Source of the DNA: Lachnospiraceae bacterium
Lineage (GTDB): Bacteria > Bacillota > Clostridia > Lachnospirales > Lachnospiraceae
Assembly: GCA_015056795.1 (NCBI GenBank)
Contig: SVFO01000009.1
Coordinates: 7,501 to 71,500, forward strand
Length of the DNA stretch: 64,000 bases
Direction of reading: 5' to 3'
Within the stretch, counting starts at the first letter, position 1, and each line of letters starts with the position of its first letter. A program made the translations under genes and the position numbers. Below are positions 51,519 through 60,206 of this stretch, one piece after another. A model generated the notes under the pieces. That model was given only the letters and a program-made list of their open reading frames with translations, did not search any database and was not told the origin of the DNA.

Positions 51519-54500
51519 ATGGGCGTGAAATTTACTCCCGAGCAAAGAAATGCAATTGACTTAAGAGATTGCAATATATTGGTTTCTGCGGCAGCTGGTA
51601 GCGGAAAGACGGCCGTTCTGACGGAGCGCATTGTCAATTTGGTTTGCGATGAAACGCATCCCGTGGACATTGACAGGCTGCTCGTCGTGACCTTTACCAG
51701 CGCAGCGGCGGCAGAGATGCGGGAACGTATTGGAAATAAGCTGGGTGAACGCTTGCTGGAGCATCCAGAGTCGGAGCATTTACAGCGCCAGGCGACTCTG
51801 CTTCACAATGCGCAGATTACAACCATTGACAGCTTTTGCCTCTTTTTGGTGAAGAATCATTTTCAGGAAATCGGTTTGGATCCTGCGTTTCGCGTGGCGG
51901 ATGAGCGTGAAATCAAGCTGATGCAGCAGGAGGCGCTGGCAGAGCTGCTAGAGGATGCATTTGCAGAGGGCAGGCAGGAATTTTTGACCTGTGTTGAGTT
52001 CTTGTGTCCGAAGGGACGCGAGAAGGTTTTGGAGGAGCATATTCTGAATCTGTCGCGTTATGCCGCAAGCTTTCCCTGGCCCGAGGAGTGGCTTCAGGAA
52101 CGGAAGAAGGACTACCAGGCTGAGGATGCGGAGCAGCTATTGACGGAGGACTTAAAGAAGTACTTTTTGCATTATGTGAATGGTGTGATCAGCGGTTGCG
52201 TTCATAAGCTCAACCAAGCCATACAGCTTGCCCAGATGCCAGATGGTCCCTATGCCTATGGGGAACTGCTGGACAAGGAAAAGGAGCAGCTGGAAAAGGT
52301 TCAGAGGGCGATGGGGGAGCAGGAGATCGGAACCTGCTTAGAGAGCGTGACCTTTGGGCGCCTGCCTAGTAAGAAGGATGATTCCGTGGATCCGAAGAAG
52401 AAGGAAATGGCGAAGGATCTTCGGGATGAGGTGAAAAAGGTTTTAGGTGAGCTAAAGGCTCATTTTTTTGAACTGCCATCCTCCGTATGGCTAAGACGCA
52501 GCAGGGGCTGCCAGGTTGCGGCAGAGGAATTACTTGATCTTGTGCTTGCATTTAATAAGCGCATGCAGGAGAAAAAGCAGGAGAAGAAGCTGATTGACTT
52601 TAATGACATGGAGCATTTCGCCTTGAATATTCTGTTGCAGCGTGTGGATGACGAGATTCGTCCGACGCAGGTCGCACGGCAGTATCGGGAATATTTTCAA
52701 GAGATTCTGATTGATGAATATCAGGACGGCAATCTGGTACAGGAATATCTTTTGCGCGCCATCTCAGGGGAAGAGGACGGACATTTTAATCGCTTTATGG
52801 TTGGTGACGTGAAGCAGTGCATTTATCATTTCCGTCTGGCAAGACCCGAGCTGTTTATGGAGAAATATGAGCGGTACCAAAAGGAAGGGGTCGAGCGAAG
52901 GATTGACCTCTCGAAGAACTTCCGAAGCAGGGATACGGTGATTGCTTGCGTCAATGAAACCTTCTGCCATGCCATGAGCAAGGAGGTCGGCGGCATTGCC
53001 TATGATGACGATGCGGCGCTTTATCGTGGCGCGGAGTATCCTGAATGCTCGGGCATGGAGGGAGAGCTTCTCTTGGTGGAAAAGCCAGGACAGAATCTAC
53101 GCCTGCAGCAGCATCAGGCGGAGGCCCTCGCGATTGCTGCTAAGATTCGAACTCTGCTTTCAGAAGGGAAGGTCACGGACGGAAAAACGAAGGAGCTTCG
53201 CAGCGTAAGATATCGTGACATTGTGATCTTGCTTCGCACCTTGAGTGGGTGGGGTGACATCTTTAAGTCCACGCTGGAGGAGCAGGGAATTCCTGCCTAT
53301 GTAACGTCAAAGAGCGGTTACTTTACTGCCACGGAGGTTCAGACGGTGCTGAATTATCTCCGCGTGATTGACAATCCCCTGCAGGACATTCCGATGTTTG
53401 GCGTATTGCGTTCTCCCTTCGGCAGTTTCTCCGAGGAGGAAATCGCAAAGCTTCGGGGCACGGACAGGGAGCTATCACTTTATGAGTGTCTGCAGCGCTC
53501 AGAGGATCCCAAGGCGATTTCCTTTTTAGGGAAATTACAGGTTTATCGCGAGCGGTCAGGCTATCTTACCATTCGCGTTTTACTGGAAAAGCTGTTATGG
53601 GAATATGATTATATGAATTATGTGACGGCCCTGCCTGGAGGAAGCAAGCGTCGCGCGAACTTGGAAATGCTTCTCGTCAAGGCCTCGGATTTCGAACAGA
53701 CCTCTTACTTTGGACTGTTTCATTTCCTGCGTTATATTGAAATGCTGGAAAAGTATGAGGAGGATTATGGCGAGGCGGACGTACTAGATGAAAACGCAGA
53801 TGTGGTTCGCATCATGAGCATCCATAAGAGTAAGGGTCTGGAATTCCCAGTTACTATTGTTGCGGGCCTTTCTAAGAAATTCAACATGCAGGACGTCAAC
53901 AAGGCCGTGATTCTCGACATGGATCTTGGGCTTGGCATGGATTACGTAGATCCCGTAAGGCGCTGTCGCAGTAAGACTCTGCAAAAGAATATTGTAGCGA
54001 AAAAGCTACGGGAGGATACCCTTTCCGAGGAGCTTCGACTTTTATATGTGGCAATGACCCGTGCAAAGGAAAAGCTGATTCTGACGGCTGAGATAGAAGA
54101 GCCAGAGACCGTGCTGCAGGCTTCGCAGTGGTTTTCTGGAAAGCAGGCAGCGTTGTCCTATTTAGAGTTTTTTAAGGCGACCACTTATCTGGAATTTTTG
54201 CAGCCAATCCTAGGACAGACGGGACTTTCCGTTCAAGTTGTACCTGCGTCGGAGCTGCTTGCAGGCAAGACTACAGAGCAACTGGAGATGGCTCTCTCAA
54301 AGGAAAGCTTAGCCGATGCTATGCTCGCGGCAGATCCTGAGGCACTGGCAAAATTAAAGGAGCGTTTTTCCTTCCAGTATCCGCATGCGGCGCTGAATGG
54401 TCTCTATACGAAAACGACAGTTTCAGAACTAAAGATCGCAGCCATGTCAGAGAAGGATGAAGCAGCCTTTCATGCCTTTGAGGAACGAGAGACGGAGAGC

Positions 54501-55058
54501 TATGTTCCTGAGTTTCGTAGGAGCGGGCAGGAGATTACGGGAACCGTGCGCGGAAATGCATATCACCGCGTCATGGAGCTCATGGACTTTGTGAGCATTC
54601 ATCAGAAGGGTATTTCGGCGGAAAGTGTTGAGGAGTTCCTGAACGCACAGGTCAAGGCACTTCGCCTTTCTGAGGAATATCGAAGCGCCGTGCGTATCGA
54701 CAAGCTTTGTGAGTTCTTGAAATCTGAGCTCGGCGATCGCATGTTCCGTGCGCAGGAAGCAGGAAAGCTTTGGAGAGAGCAGCCCTTCGTCCTTTCCATC
54801 CCTGCAACGAGACTAAAGGGTGAATTTCCCGCTGAGGAGACCGTTTTGATTCAGGGAATTATTGATGCCTACTTTGTCGAGGATGATGAGATCGTTCTTT
54901 TGGATTATAAGACGGATTCCGTGGACAGCATGGAAGCGCTTTGGACTAGGTATGAAACACAGATGGATCACTATCAGGAGGCATTGGAGCGCCTGACGGG
55001 AAAGAAGGTAAAGGATCGCATCCTATATTCCTTCCATCTGGGAAAGTACGAGAGATAA
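51519..55058 (+). CDS. addA: AddA subunit of the AddAB helicase-nuclease
   Basis: An 1179-aa UvrD-like helicase and nuclease. Walker A is AAGSGKT (25-31); motif Ia-III segments include VVTFTSAAAAEMRERI and ILIDEYQDGN; MSIHKSKGLEFPV and LYVAMTRAKEKLI are motifs V-VI. The C-terminal nuclease domain has VRGNAYHRVMEL and VLLDYKTDSVD. It unwinds and degrades DNA ends until Chi regulates it, producing 3-prime tails for RecA. The preceding AGGAGG is a strong binding site, and addB is 28 bases upstream. Confidence 0.96.
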   Translation: MGVKFTPEQRNAIDLRDCNILVSAAAGSGKTAVLTERIVNLVCDETHPVDIDRLLVVTFTSAAAAEMRERIGNKLGERLLEHPESEHLQRQATLLHNAQITTIDSFCLFLVKNHFQEIGLDPAFRVADEREIKLMQQEALAELLEDAFAEGRQEFLTCVEFLCPKGREKVLEEHILNLSRYAASFPWPEEWLQERKKDYQAEDAEQLLTEDLKKYFLHYVNGVISGCVHKLNQAIQLAQMPDGPYAYGELLDKEKEQLEKVQRAMGEQEIGTCLESVTFGRLPSKKDDSVDPKKKEMAKDLRDEVKKVLGELKAHFFELPSSVWLRRSRGCQVAAEELLDLVLAFNKRMQEKKQEKKLIDFNDMEHFALNILLQRVDDEIRPTQVARQYREYFQEILIDEYQDGNLVQEYLLRAISGEEDGHFNRFMVGDVKQCIYHFRLARPELFMEKYERYQKEGVERRIDLSKNFRSRDTVIACVNETFCHAMSKEVGGIAYDDDAALYRGAEYPECSGMEGELLLVEKPGQNLRLQQHQAEALAIAAKIRTLLSEGKVTDGKTKELRSVRYRDIVILLRTLSGWGDIFKSTLEEQGIPAYVTSKSGYFTATEVQTVLNYLRVIDNPLQDIPMFGVLRSPFGSFSEEEIAKLRGTDRELSLYECLQRSEDPKAISFLGKLQVYRERSGYLTIRVLLEKLLWEYDYMNYVTALPGGSKRRANLEMLLVKASDFEQTSYFGLFHFLRYIEMLEKYEEDYGEADVLDENADVVRIMSIHKSKGLEFPVTIVAGLSKKFNMQDVNKAVILDMDLGLGMDYVDPVRRCRSKTLQKNIVAKKLREDTLSEELRLLYVAMTRAKEKLILTAEIEEPETVLQASQWFSGKQAALSYLEFFKATTYLEFLQPILGQTGLSVQVVPASELLAGKTTEQLEMALSKESLADAMLAADPEALAKLKERFSFQYPHAALNGLYTKTTVSELKIAAMSEKDEAAFHAFEERETESYVPEFRRSGQEITGTVRGNAYHRVMELMDFVSIHQKGISAESVEEFLNAQVKALRLSEEYRSAVRIDKLCEFLKSELGDRMFRAQEAGKLWREQPFVLSIPATRLKGEFPAEETVLIQGIIDAYFVEDDEIVLLDYKTDSVDSMEALWTRYETQMDHYQEALERLTGKKVKDRILYSFHLGKYER

Positions 55059-55146
55059 TATAGTATGAGTAGATAAAAACATAATCGAAAGTATGAGAAG
55101 ATTAGAAGAAATATAATCGAAAGAAATGATATGATATATGGACAAG

Positions 55147-55190
55147 GAAAAAGACACATGCACTCATGCAGTGCTTGTGTCTTTCTCTTT
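55147..55190 (+). terminator. terminator after addBA
   Basis: AAAGACACATGCACT (55150-55164) pairs with AGTGCTTGTGTCTTT (55170-55184) with one mismatch, then CTCTTT. It lies about 90 bases after the addA stop. Confidence 0.75.
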
Positions 55191-55262
55191 GCCATGATAA
55201 ATTTAAAACATAAGGAGTCGATTTCTGCTTACATAGGAATTTATGTATAATTTACGGGTGCA

Positions 55263-55844
55263 TTATTTAATGTCGTCAGAAAGAAGAAGGCGGCTGGTCT
55301 GAGGAACCTTGAGGAGTGCAACGGCACCAATCAAGGTGAAAATCAGCTCAGGAAGCATATAGCATCCGTTATAAACTAAGCTGTAAATAACGGAATTCTC
55401 CGTGGAGAAGCCCTCCCAAAGCTCACCATAGCTATGCCAAATCACGACGCCGCTGATGAAGTGAACGAGGAAGCGAAGCGTGACGGCAATGGCAATACCG
55501 ACAATCCAACCAGTTAAGCCTTTTTTACGGAAAATGCCTGCAATGCCAATGATGCTGTACGCAAGAAGATAATCAAGAAAAATGCAGGCAATCAGCATGC
55601 CGGGAGTCAGTCCCCAACCGAAAAGACCGTCCAGAATGCCTTGGAATAATTGAATCAGGGAAAACAATACAGAGGCTGCAAATCCTGCCTTGAGGCCTCT
55701 TTTGATAGAAAAGAGAACGATGGGCAGCATGGAGAGAAGCGTAACGGAGCCTCCCCAGGGCAGCCTGATGATACGGATAAAGCATAGAATGGTGGCGAGG
55801 GCAACCATGAGTGCCCCTTCTACAAGTACTTTTGTGTTTTTCAT
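55263..55844 (-). CDS. thiT: thiamine ECF transporter S component ThiT
   Basis: A 193-aa membrane protein of six helices, the size of ThiT. The segments KVLVEGALMVALATIL, LPWGGSVTLLSMLPIVLFSIKRG, LLAYSIIGIAG and LRFLVHFISGVVIW match ThiT, including the conserved Trp/Ser of the thiamine pocket and the FISGV turn. It binds thiamine for uptake with a shared ECF module not seen here. Control is by the TPP riboswitch just upstream, which fully supports the assignment. Its start codon lies directly behind a GGAGGA inside a terminator-like hairpin. Confidence 0.95.
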   Translation of the reverse strand: MKNTKVLVEGALMVALATILCFIRIIRLPWGGSVTLLSMLPIVLFSIKRGLKAGFAASVLFSLIQLFQGILDGLFGWGLTPGMLIACIFLDYLLAYSIIGIAGIFRKKGLTGWIVGIAIAVTLRFLVHFISGVVIWHSYGELWEGFSTENSVIYSLVYNGCYMLPELIFTLIGAVALLKVPQTSRLLLSDDIK

Positions 55845-55873
55845 AAAAAAATCCTCCTAGTTTACTGGGAGGA
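55845..55873 (-). terminator. expression platform of the TPP riboswitch, hiding the thiT ribosome binding site
   Basis: On the minus strand TCCTCC pairs with GGAGGA around a 10-base loop, followed by seven T and then the ATG. The GGAGGA is also the ribosome binding site, so the same hairpin can end transcription and block translation. Confidence 0.75.
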
Positions 55874-55949
55874 ATCACGTCTTGCCATCGCATGACTCGC
55901 TGGAACAAATCGTGACCAAATGGAACGATTGCTTTTGCGATTTTGCTGG

Positions 55950-56040
55950 CTCTGCTTCCTTCCGCCGGTATTATCCGGTTCAAGTAATGAGGGTCTTTAA
56001 GGGCAATCCCTTAAATCTCAGCGACGTGCTCCCCTAGCGT
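55950..56040 (-). ncRNA. TPP riboswitch (THI element)
   Basis: On the minus strand the leader reads AGGGGAGC, CGCTGAGATTT, then AAAGACCCTC, then GAACCGGATAATACCGGCGG. These are the conserved THI-box blocks: CTGAGA with GACCC for the pyrimidine arm and GGATAAT-CCGGCG for the pyrophosphate arm. The thiT gene is downstream. The promoter at 56080 and the hairpin at 55852 complete the unit. Confidence 0.96.
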
Positions 56041-56054
56041 TATGTTATTTTTTT

Positions 56055-56072
56055 GTGACAGGCGCCTGTCAC
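56055..56072. repeat. perfect 18-bp palindrome at the thiT transcription start
   Basis: GTGACAGGCGCCTGTCAC reads the same on both strands, without a spacer, and is flanked by T-runs. It lies directly after the -10 of the thiT promoter, so it would form the first bases of the mRNA or bind a dimeric protein. Confidence 0.8.
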
Positions 56073-56079
56073 TTTTATG

Positions 56080-56108
56080 ACTATAAGCCCCAAGTAGAAA
56101 ATTGTCAA
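56080..56108 (-). promoter_or_regulatory. promoter of the thiT riboswitch transcript
   Basis: On the minus strand TTGACA, a 17-base spacer and TATAGT. Start would be near 56073. Confidence 0.8.
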
Positions 56109-56173
56109 GCTTATTTTTCATGATTTGTTGCCTCAATTTCCAAGCGTGTTTTTTATGATGCGTTTTAGGCATA

Positions 56174-57055
56174 TCAAGGTTCGTTCCAGTTTGGCGACAA
56201 GTGCACGTTCGTTATGCTTGGCAAAAGGAGCTTGGACTCGGATGCACCATGCTCCTTGCTGATTTCGATGAGAATGTGCCACTCTGCCATATCATCGGTT
56301 CCGACCTCTGGAATTGTCCTTTGGATCATGGGCTGTAACTCATAGTGCTTCTCTTGATTTTCCAATGGCGTCGCGGTTAATCCCAAAACTCTATGCTCGA
56401 TGGAACCACTGCCTTCCTCCAGCAGGACGATGATGAGGTCATTTTTCTCAAAATAGTGATCATCATATTGCTTTACGGCATCCGTGAATCCATTGGAATT
56501 CAGATGATAAAGCTCTTGATTGGCTTCAACATAAGTATTCATTTCCTCCAAAGAGGTGATCCAAAGAGTCTTGGGATATTGCACGTCATCGCGATAGCCA
56601 TCCGTTCGCACATACTGAACGTTTCCCAGCGGAACCTTGGTGTTTTCGCTACTGCTTGCCATTTCATCCTTCGTGTATGCCTTTGCCGTAATGACAACAT
56701 CCTTGTCTGGCATGGTAAAGGTATATCCCCAATAATCACTGTCTTGATGGGACTTTTCCAGCTCCTGTGCATCAAGATAGAGATGAATGTCGGCATCATA
56801 TAACACACCCATTCGGATTTCCACGCTGTCACCAGCCTTTGCGGCATCAGGCGTATCCGTGAAATCAGAAGCAAAATCTCCAAGCTCGTAGTGAATGCCA
56901 TAAAGAGATCCTGTATTGATTTCCGAGACTTGCTCCGTATTTGTTGTGCTTGCATTCGTTATTGTTGTATTCGTTTTGCCGGGCTCATTGGATGTGCCAC
57001 AACCCGTAAGAAGGGCAAGCACTATCATTGACAGAGATAAAAATGTATTTTTCAT
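56174..57055 (-). CDS. lipoprotein with unknown two-part extracellular region
   Basis: A 293-aa lipoprotein. The ATG at 57055 follows AAAGGAGAAACC and gives MKNTFLSLSMIVLALLTGC with lipobox LTGC; the longer frame (to 57148) has no signal peptide at its start. After a Thr/Asn-rich linker (24-47) comes a beta-rich part with YTFTMPDKDVVITAKAY, a module common in clostridial surface proteins. A second part (about 150-290) contains LIIVLLEEGSGSIEHRVLG and is close to PrcB-like lipoprotein domains. Function unknown; located on the outer face of the membrane. Confidence 0.75.
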   Translation of the reverse strand: MKNTFLSLSMIVLALLTGCGTSNEPGKTNTTITNASTTNTEQVSEINTGSLYGIHYELGDFASDFTDTPDAAKAGDSVEIRMGVLYDADIHLYLDAQELEKSHQDSDYWGYTFTMPDKDVVITAKAYTKDEMASSSENTKVPLGNVQYVRTDGYRDDVQYPKTLWITSLEEMNTYVEANQELYHLNSNGFTDAVKQYDDHYFEKNDLIIVLLEEGSGSIEHRVLGLTATPLENQEKHYELQPMIQRTIPEVGTDDMAEWHILIEISKEHGASESKLLLPSITNVHLSPNWNEP

Positions 57056-57132
57056 GGTTTCTCCTTTGACGGCAATGTTATTTATGCTTTCAAAACCATA
57101 GACGAAATCCAGGAGAAAAGGTTTCACAATAA

Positions 57133-57161
57133 ATGATATCATAGACAAAAAATTGCTTCAA
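57133..57161 (-). promoter_or_regulatory. promoter of the lipoprotein gene
   Basis: On the minus strand TTGAAG, a 17-base spacer and TATCAT, about 78 bases upstream of the ATG at 57055. Confidence 0.55.
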
Positions 57162-57188
57162 GAAACCATTGGCATAGTAATAAAAAAG

Positions 57189-57217
57189 TTGCTTTATCAA
57201 TTTATTGATGATATGAT
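57189..57217 (+). promoter_or_regulatory. promoter of the polytopic membrane protein gene
   Basis: TTGCTT (57189-57194), a 17-base spacer and TATGAT (57212-57217), 41 bases before the ATG. Confidence 0.6.
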
Positions 57218-57257
57218 GTCAAAGTAAGTTAGCATGGATGTGGGGGATGAATAATTC

Positions 57258-58934
57258 ATGAGATTTCAGCGTCAAAATATCGAGAAATATGCGATAGTGA
57301 CAATGTGGATATTGACATTGCTTGTCAGTGTCAAAAGTATATTTACGGATTTTGGAATCGATAATGCATATCAAGTGGCTATGTCCTACAGACATATGAA
57401 TGGTGACAGGATGCTGGCGCAAATGTGGGAACCCCATCAGTTCTCCATTTTGTTTAATGATATCTTGATGACTCTTTATTATTTGGTTGTTCCTTCTTTG
57501 GCGGGAGTGGCTATTTTTTTGCAAATATGCGGTACTGTTTTATACTATCTGTTGGCCTTGCTTTTATTTCGGACATTGCGCGGAGTGATGGATTTTCTGA
57601 CGGCAAATCTTGCATGCATGTTTTTGATCTTATTTCGTGCGAAGCAGACCCCTTTTCCAGAATTTTCAAATCTAGAGATTGCATGTTCCGTTTTGATATT
57701 TTGTTCCGTTATGGCTTTCTTAAAAAAAGAGGAGGAAGGGAAAAAAAGCGTACTGCTGATCTTGGCGGCGTTGTTTGTATTTCTGCAGACGCTTTCCTAT
57801 CCCACCTGTCTTTTCAGCGCGGTCGTGGTTGTTGTGGTTTTACTCCTAAAATCAAAGGATAAGCTTCGCAATTGTCTTGTATTTGGGTGTGCACTTGCCA
57901 TGATGGGATGCTCCGCGGTTGCTTATTTTGTGATAAGCATGGGACTCGATCAGGTTTTCTATTGCCTGAAAAATATCTATTCATCGGATACGCATTCCGT
58001 AACCAGAGCTTTTGGAGCATATTGGCCAGGATTCTTGTTTGCGCTTGCCGGATTGGTTTCCAGTATTCTGATTGGATTTCTTTTGAAATTCTGTCTTGGA
58101 CGATATTTGGGAATCCTTAAAAAATTTTCCTGTTATGTGATATGTGCCGCGGTGGCGCTTTTGATTGAGATCATCATGCTGATATTTCAAAGAAGGACGG
58201 GAATCGATTGGAATTGCTGCTTTTTTATCATTCCAAGTGTTATGATTCTTCTGGGAATGCTGGCATATTCAAAGATGGATGCGAATGAGAAAACCATGTG
58301 GCTGGTAGGACTGTCTCTTTCCATGGTTTCTTGTCTGGCGACCAGTTTACTTACGGATCTTGGTTTGATTACCATTCTTGCCTATTTGGTTCTTGGAGGA
58401 ATCGTTTCCATGATTCCCATTCGGCATCTATGTAGTGATTACAAATGGTTTCTAACACTGATTTTAATGATCATTGTCTCTCACAGGGCATTGGTCGTAT
58501 GGGGATATGGAAATACCGGCAATCAAGTTTATTTAACCTATGAGGTTCAAAGTATTATACATCATGGACCGGCCATGGGAATTGTTTGTGACAGAGACAC
58601 GGCGAACCAGTCGAGATTGGATCAGGAAGCCGTCGGGCAGTTTGTACGTGAAAAGGAGAAGCTTTTTGTCGTAGGGCCGGATTATTTTGATTCTATCTTT
58701 TTCTTGTATGGAGATATACAGGTTTGTAATTATTCTACCATTGATACTCCGTATTACAATGAGTGTTTGGAAGCATATCTTGACATGAATCCGCAAAAGG
58801 TTCCCGTGGTGGTTGCCGTGGCGAGGTGGTACCAGGGAGAGCCCAGAGTCGCAAAGGATTCCTGGATCATGCAATGGGTCGAACGGCACTATACAGTCGC
58901 AGGAGAATCTGATTATTGGTTTTTTTACCGATAG
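57258..58934 (+). CDS. polytopic membrane protein, possibly GT-C-type glycosyltransferase
   Basis: A 558-aa protein with about eleven membrane helices, a first extracytoplasmic loop with acidic residues (FTDFGIDNAYQVAMSYRHMNGD) and a C-terminal soluble part of some 120 residues (FVREKEKLFVVGPDYFDSIFF...). The order of a short N-terminal helix, an acidic first loop and a soluble end resembles GT-C glycosyltransferases that use lipid-linked sugars, but no family-specific motif is certain. Single-gene unit with its own promoter and terminator. Confidence 0.55.
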   Translation: MRFQRQNIEKYAIVTMWILTLLVSVKSIFTDFGIDNAYQVAMSYRHMNGDRMLAQMWEPHQFSILFNDILMTLYYLVVPSLAGVAIFLQICGTVLYYLLALLLFRTLRGVMDFLTANLACMFLILFRAKQTPFPEFSNLEIACSVLIFCSVMAFLKKEEEGKKSVLLILAALFVFLQTLSYPTCLFSAVVVVVVLLLKSKDKLRNCLVFGCALAMMGCSAVAYFVISMGLDQVFYCLKNIYSSDTHSVTRAFGAYWPGFLFALAGLVSSILIGFLLKFCLGRYLGILKKFSCYVICAAVALLIEIIMLIFQRRTGIDWNCCFFIIPSVMILLGMLAYSKMDANEKTMWLVGLSLSMVSCLATSLLTDLGLITILAYLVLGGIVSMIPIRHLCSDYKWFLTLILMIIVSHRALVVWGYGNTGNQVYLTYEVQSIIHHGPAMGIVCDRDTANQSRLDQEAVGQFVREKEKLFVVGPDYFDSIFFLYGDIQVCNYSTIDTPYYNECLEAYLDMNPQKVPVVVAVARWYQGEPRVAKDSWIMQWVERHYTVAGESDYWFFYR

Positions 58935-59010
58935 CCGATCAGAGCCTGCCTCTTTATCAAAATACGCTTGCAACTTCTGGGCGCAAAGTATATAATTCTT
59001 ATTAGAGATG

Positions 59011-59045
59011 AACCGCTATGCACGAAGGCGTAGCGGTTATTTTTA
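59011..59045 (+). terminator. intrinsic terminator
   Basis: AACCGCTATGC and GCGTAGCGGTT form a stem with one mismatch, then ATTTTT. It ends the membrane protein unit 77 bases after its stop. Confidence 0.75.
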
Positions 59046-59090
59046 TAGTGATGAAGGCTGCAGAAAATTGATGGAAATGAGGATGACAAG

Positions 59091-60206
59091 ATGAGCGAAA
59101 CGAAGATGATGAGACCGCCCATGGAGGTACAATATCGCGAGGAGCTGGAGGCGCTGGCACAGCAGGATACGGCGAGAAAGCCCATTGGCTGGAAGCTTTC
59201 TCCGCAGGCAGTGAGAACCTTTATTTTGGGGAGCAAACAGCCTGTTCCCTATGGCAATGGAGAAATCACGATTCGGAAGAAATATTATGGCAATGATGCT
59301 CTGATTGAGCGTTGCATCGTGACGCTGGCGGGCAATCGCGGACTCATGCTGGTGGGAGAGCCTGGCACGGCAAAATCGATGCTTTCGGAACTTTTGTCTG
59401 CAGCCATTTCAGGCGTTAGCACGAACACGATTCAGGGCACGGCAGGAACGACGGAGGACATGATCAAGTACTCCTGGAATTATGCCATGCTGTTAGATCG
59501 CGGCCCCGTCAGGGAAGCGCTTGTTCCCTCACCTTTATATGTCGGTATGGAGAAGGGCATCCTCACCCGTTTTGAAGAGATTACAAGAACGCCTGCGCAG
59601 ATTCAGGACAGTTTGATCAGCGTGCTTTCCGATAAGGTGCTCAACGTGCCGGAGCTTGGCGACGGAGGGCTTCTTTTTGCAAAGCAGGGCTTTAATGTCA
59701 TTGGCACGGCGAACACGAGAGATAAGGGCGTGAATGAAATGAGCTCCGCGCTCAAACGTCGTTTTAATTTTGAGACGGTGCTGCCCGTACGAGAGGTCGC
59801 CATGGAGAAGCAGATCATTATTCAGGAGGTAGAGAAGCTCACGAAGGAGAATCAAATCGAGATGACCGTGGATGAGTCCGCAGCAGAGGTGCTTGCTTCC
59901 ACCTATCATGAGCTTCGCGAGGGTGTCTCCTCCATGGGACATCAGATCGACAGACCTTCGGCTGTCATGAGTACGGCGGAGGCCGTTTCCGTGTTTTATC
60001 AGACGATGATGAGCGCTTATTATTATGGGGATTCACGGATCAGCATGGACGCGATGGTGCAGAATCTCGTCGGCGCCGTGGCGAAGGAAAATGGGGATGA
60101 TTTGCCCAAGGTGCGTAGTTATTTTCAGACGGTCATTCGGGATAAGAGTGCGAAAGAGGGCGGCATATGGAGCGCGTATTACGAGGCGAAGAAATATCTA
60201 GGCTAA
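59091..60206 (+). CDS. MoxR-type AAA ATPase
   Basis: A 371-aa AAA+ ATPase. Walker A is GEPGTAKS (89-96), Walker B region is TRFEEITRTP, sensor 1 is VIGTANTRDKG, and SSALKRRFNFETVLPV contains the arginine finger. MoxR proteins act as chaperone-like ATPases with VWA proteins, one of which lies two genes on. The next gene starts on the last base of its stop (TAATG), so they are co-translated. Confidence 0.92.
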   Translation: MSETKMMRPPMEVQYREELEALAQQDTARKPIGWKLSPQAVRTFILGSKQPVPYGNGEITIRKKYYGNDALIERCIVTLAGNRGLMLVGEPGTAKSMLSELLSAAISGVSTNTIQGTAGTTEDMIKYSWNYAMLLDRGPVREALVPSPLYVGMEKGILTRFEEITRTPAQIQDSLISVLSDKVLNVPELGDGGLLFAKQGFNVIGTANTRDKGVNEMSSALKRRFNFETVLPVREVAMEKQIIIQEVEKLTKENQIEMTVDESAAEVLASTYHELREGVSSMGHQIDRPSAVMSTAEAVSVFYQTMMSAYYYGDSRISMDAMVQNLVGAVAKENGDDLPKVRSYFQTVIRDKSAKEGGIWSAYYEAKKYLG

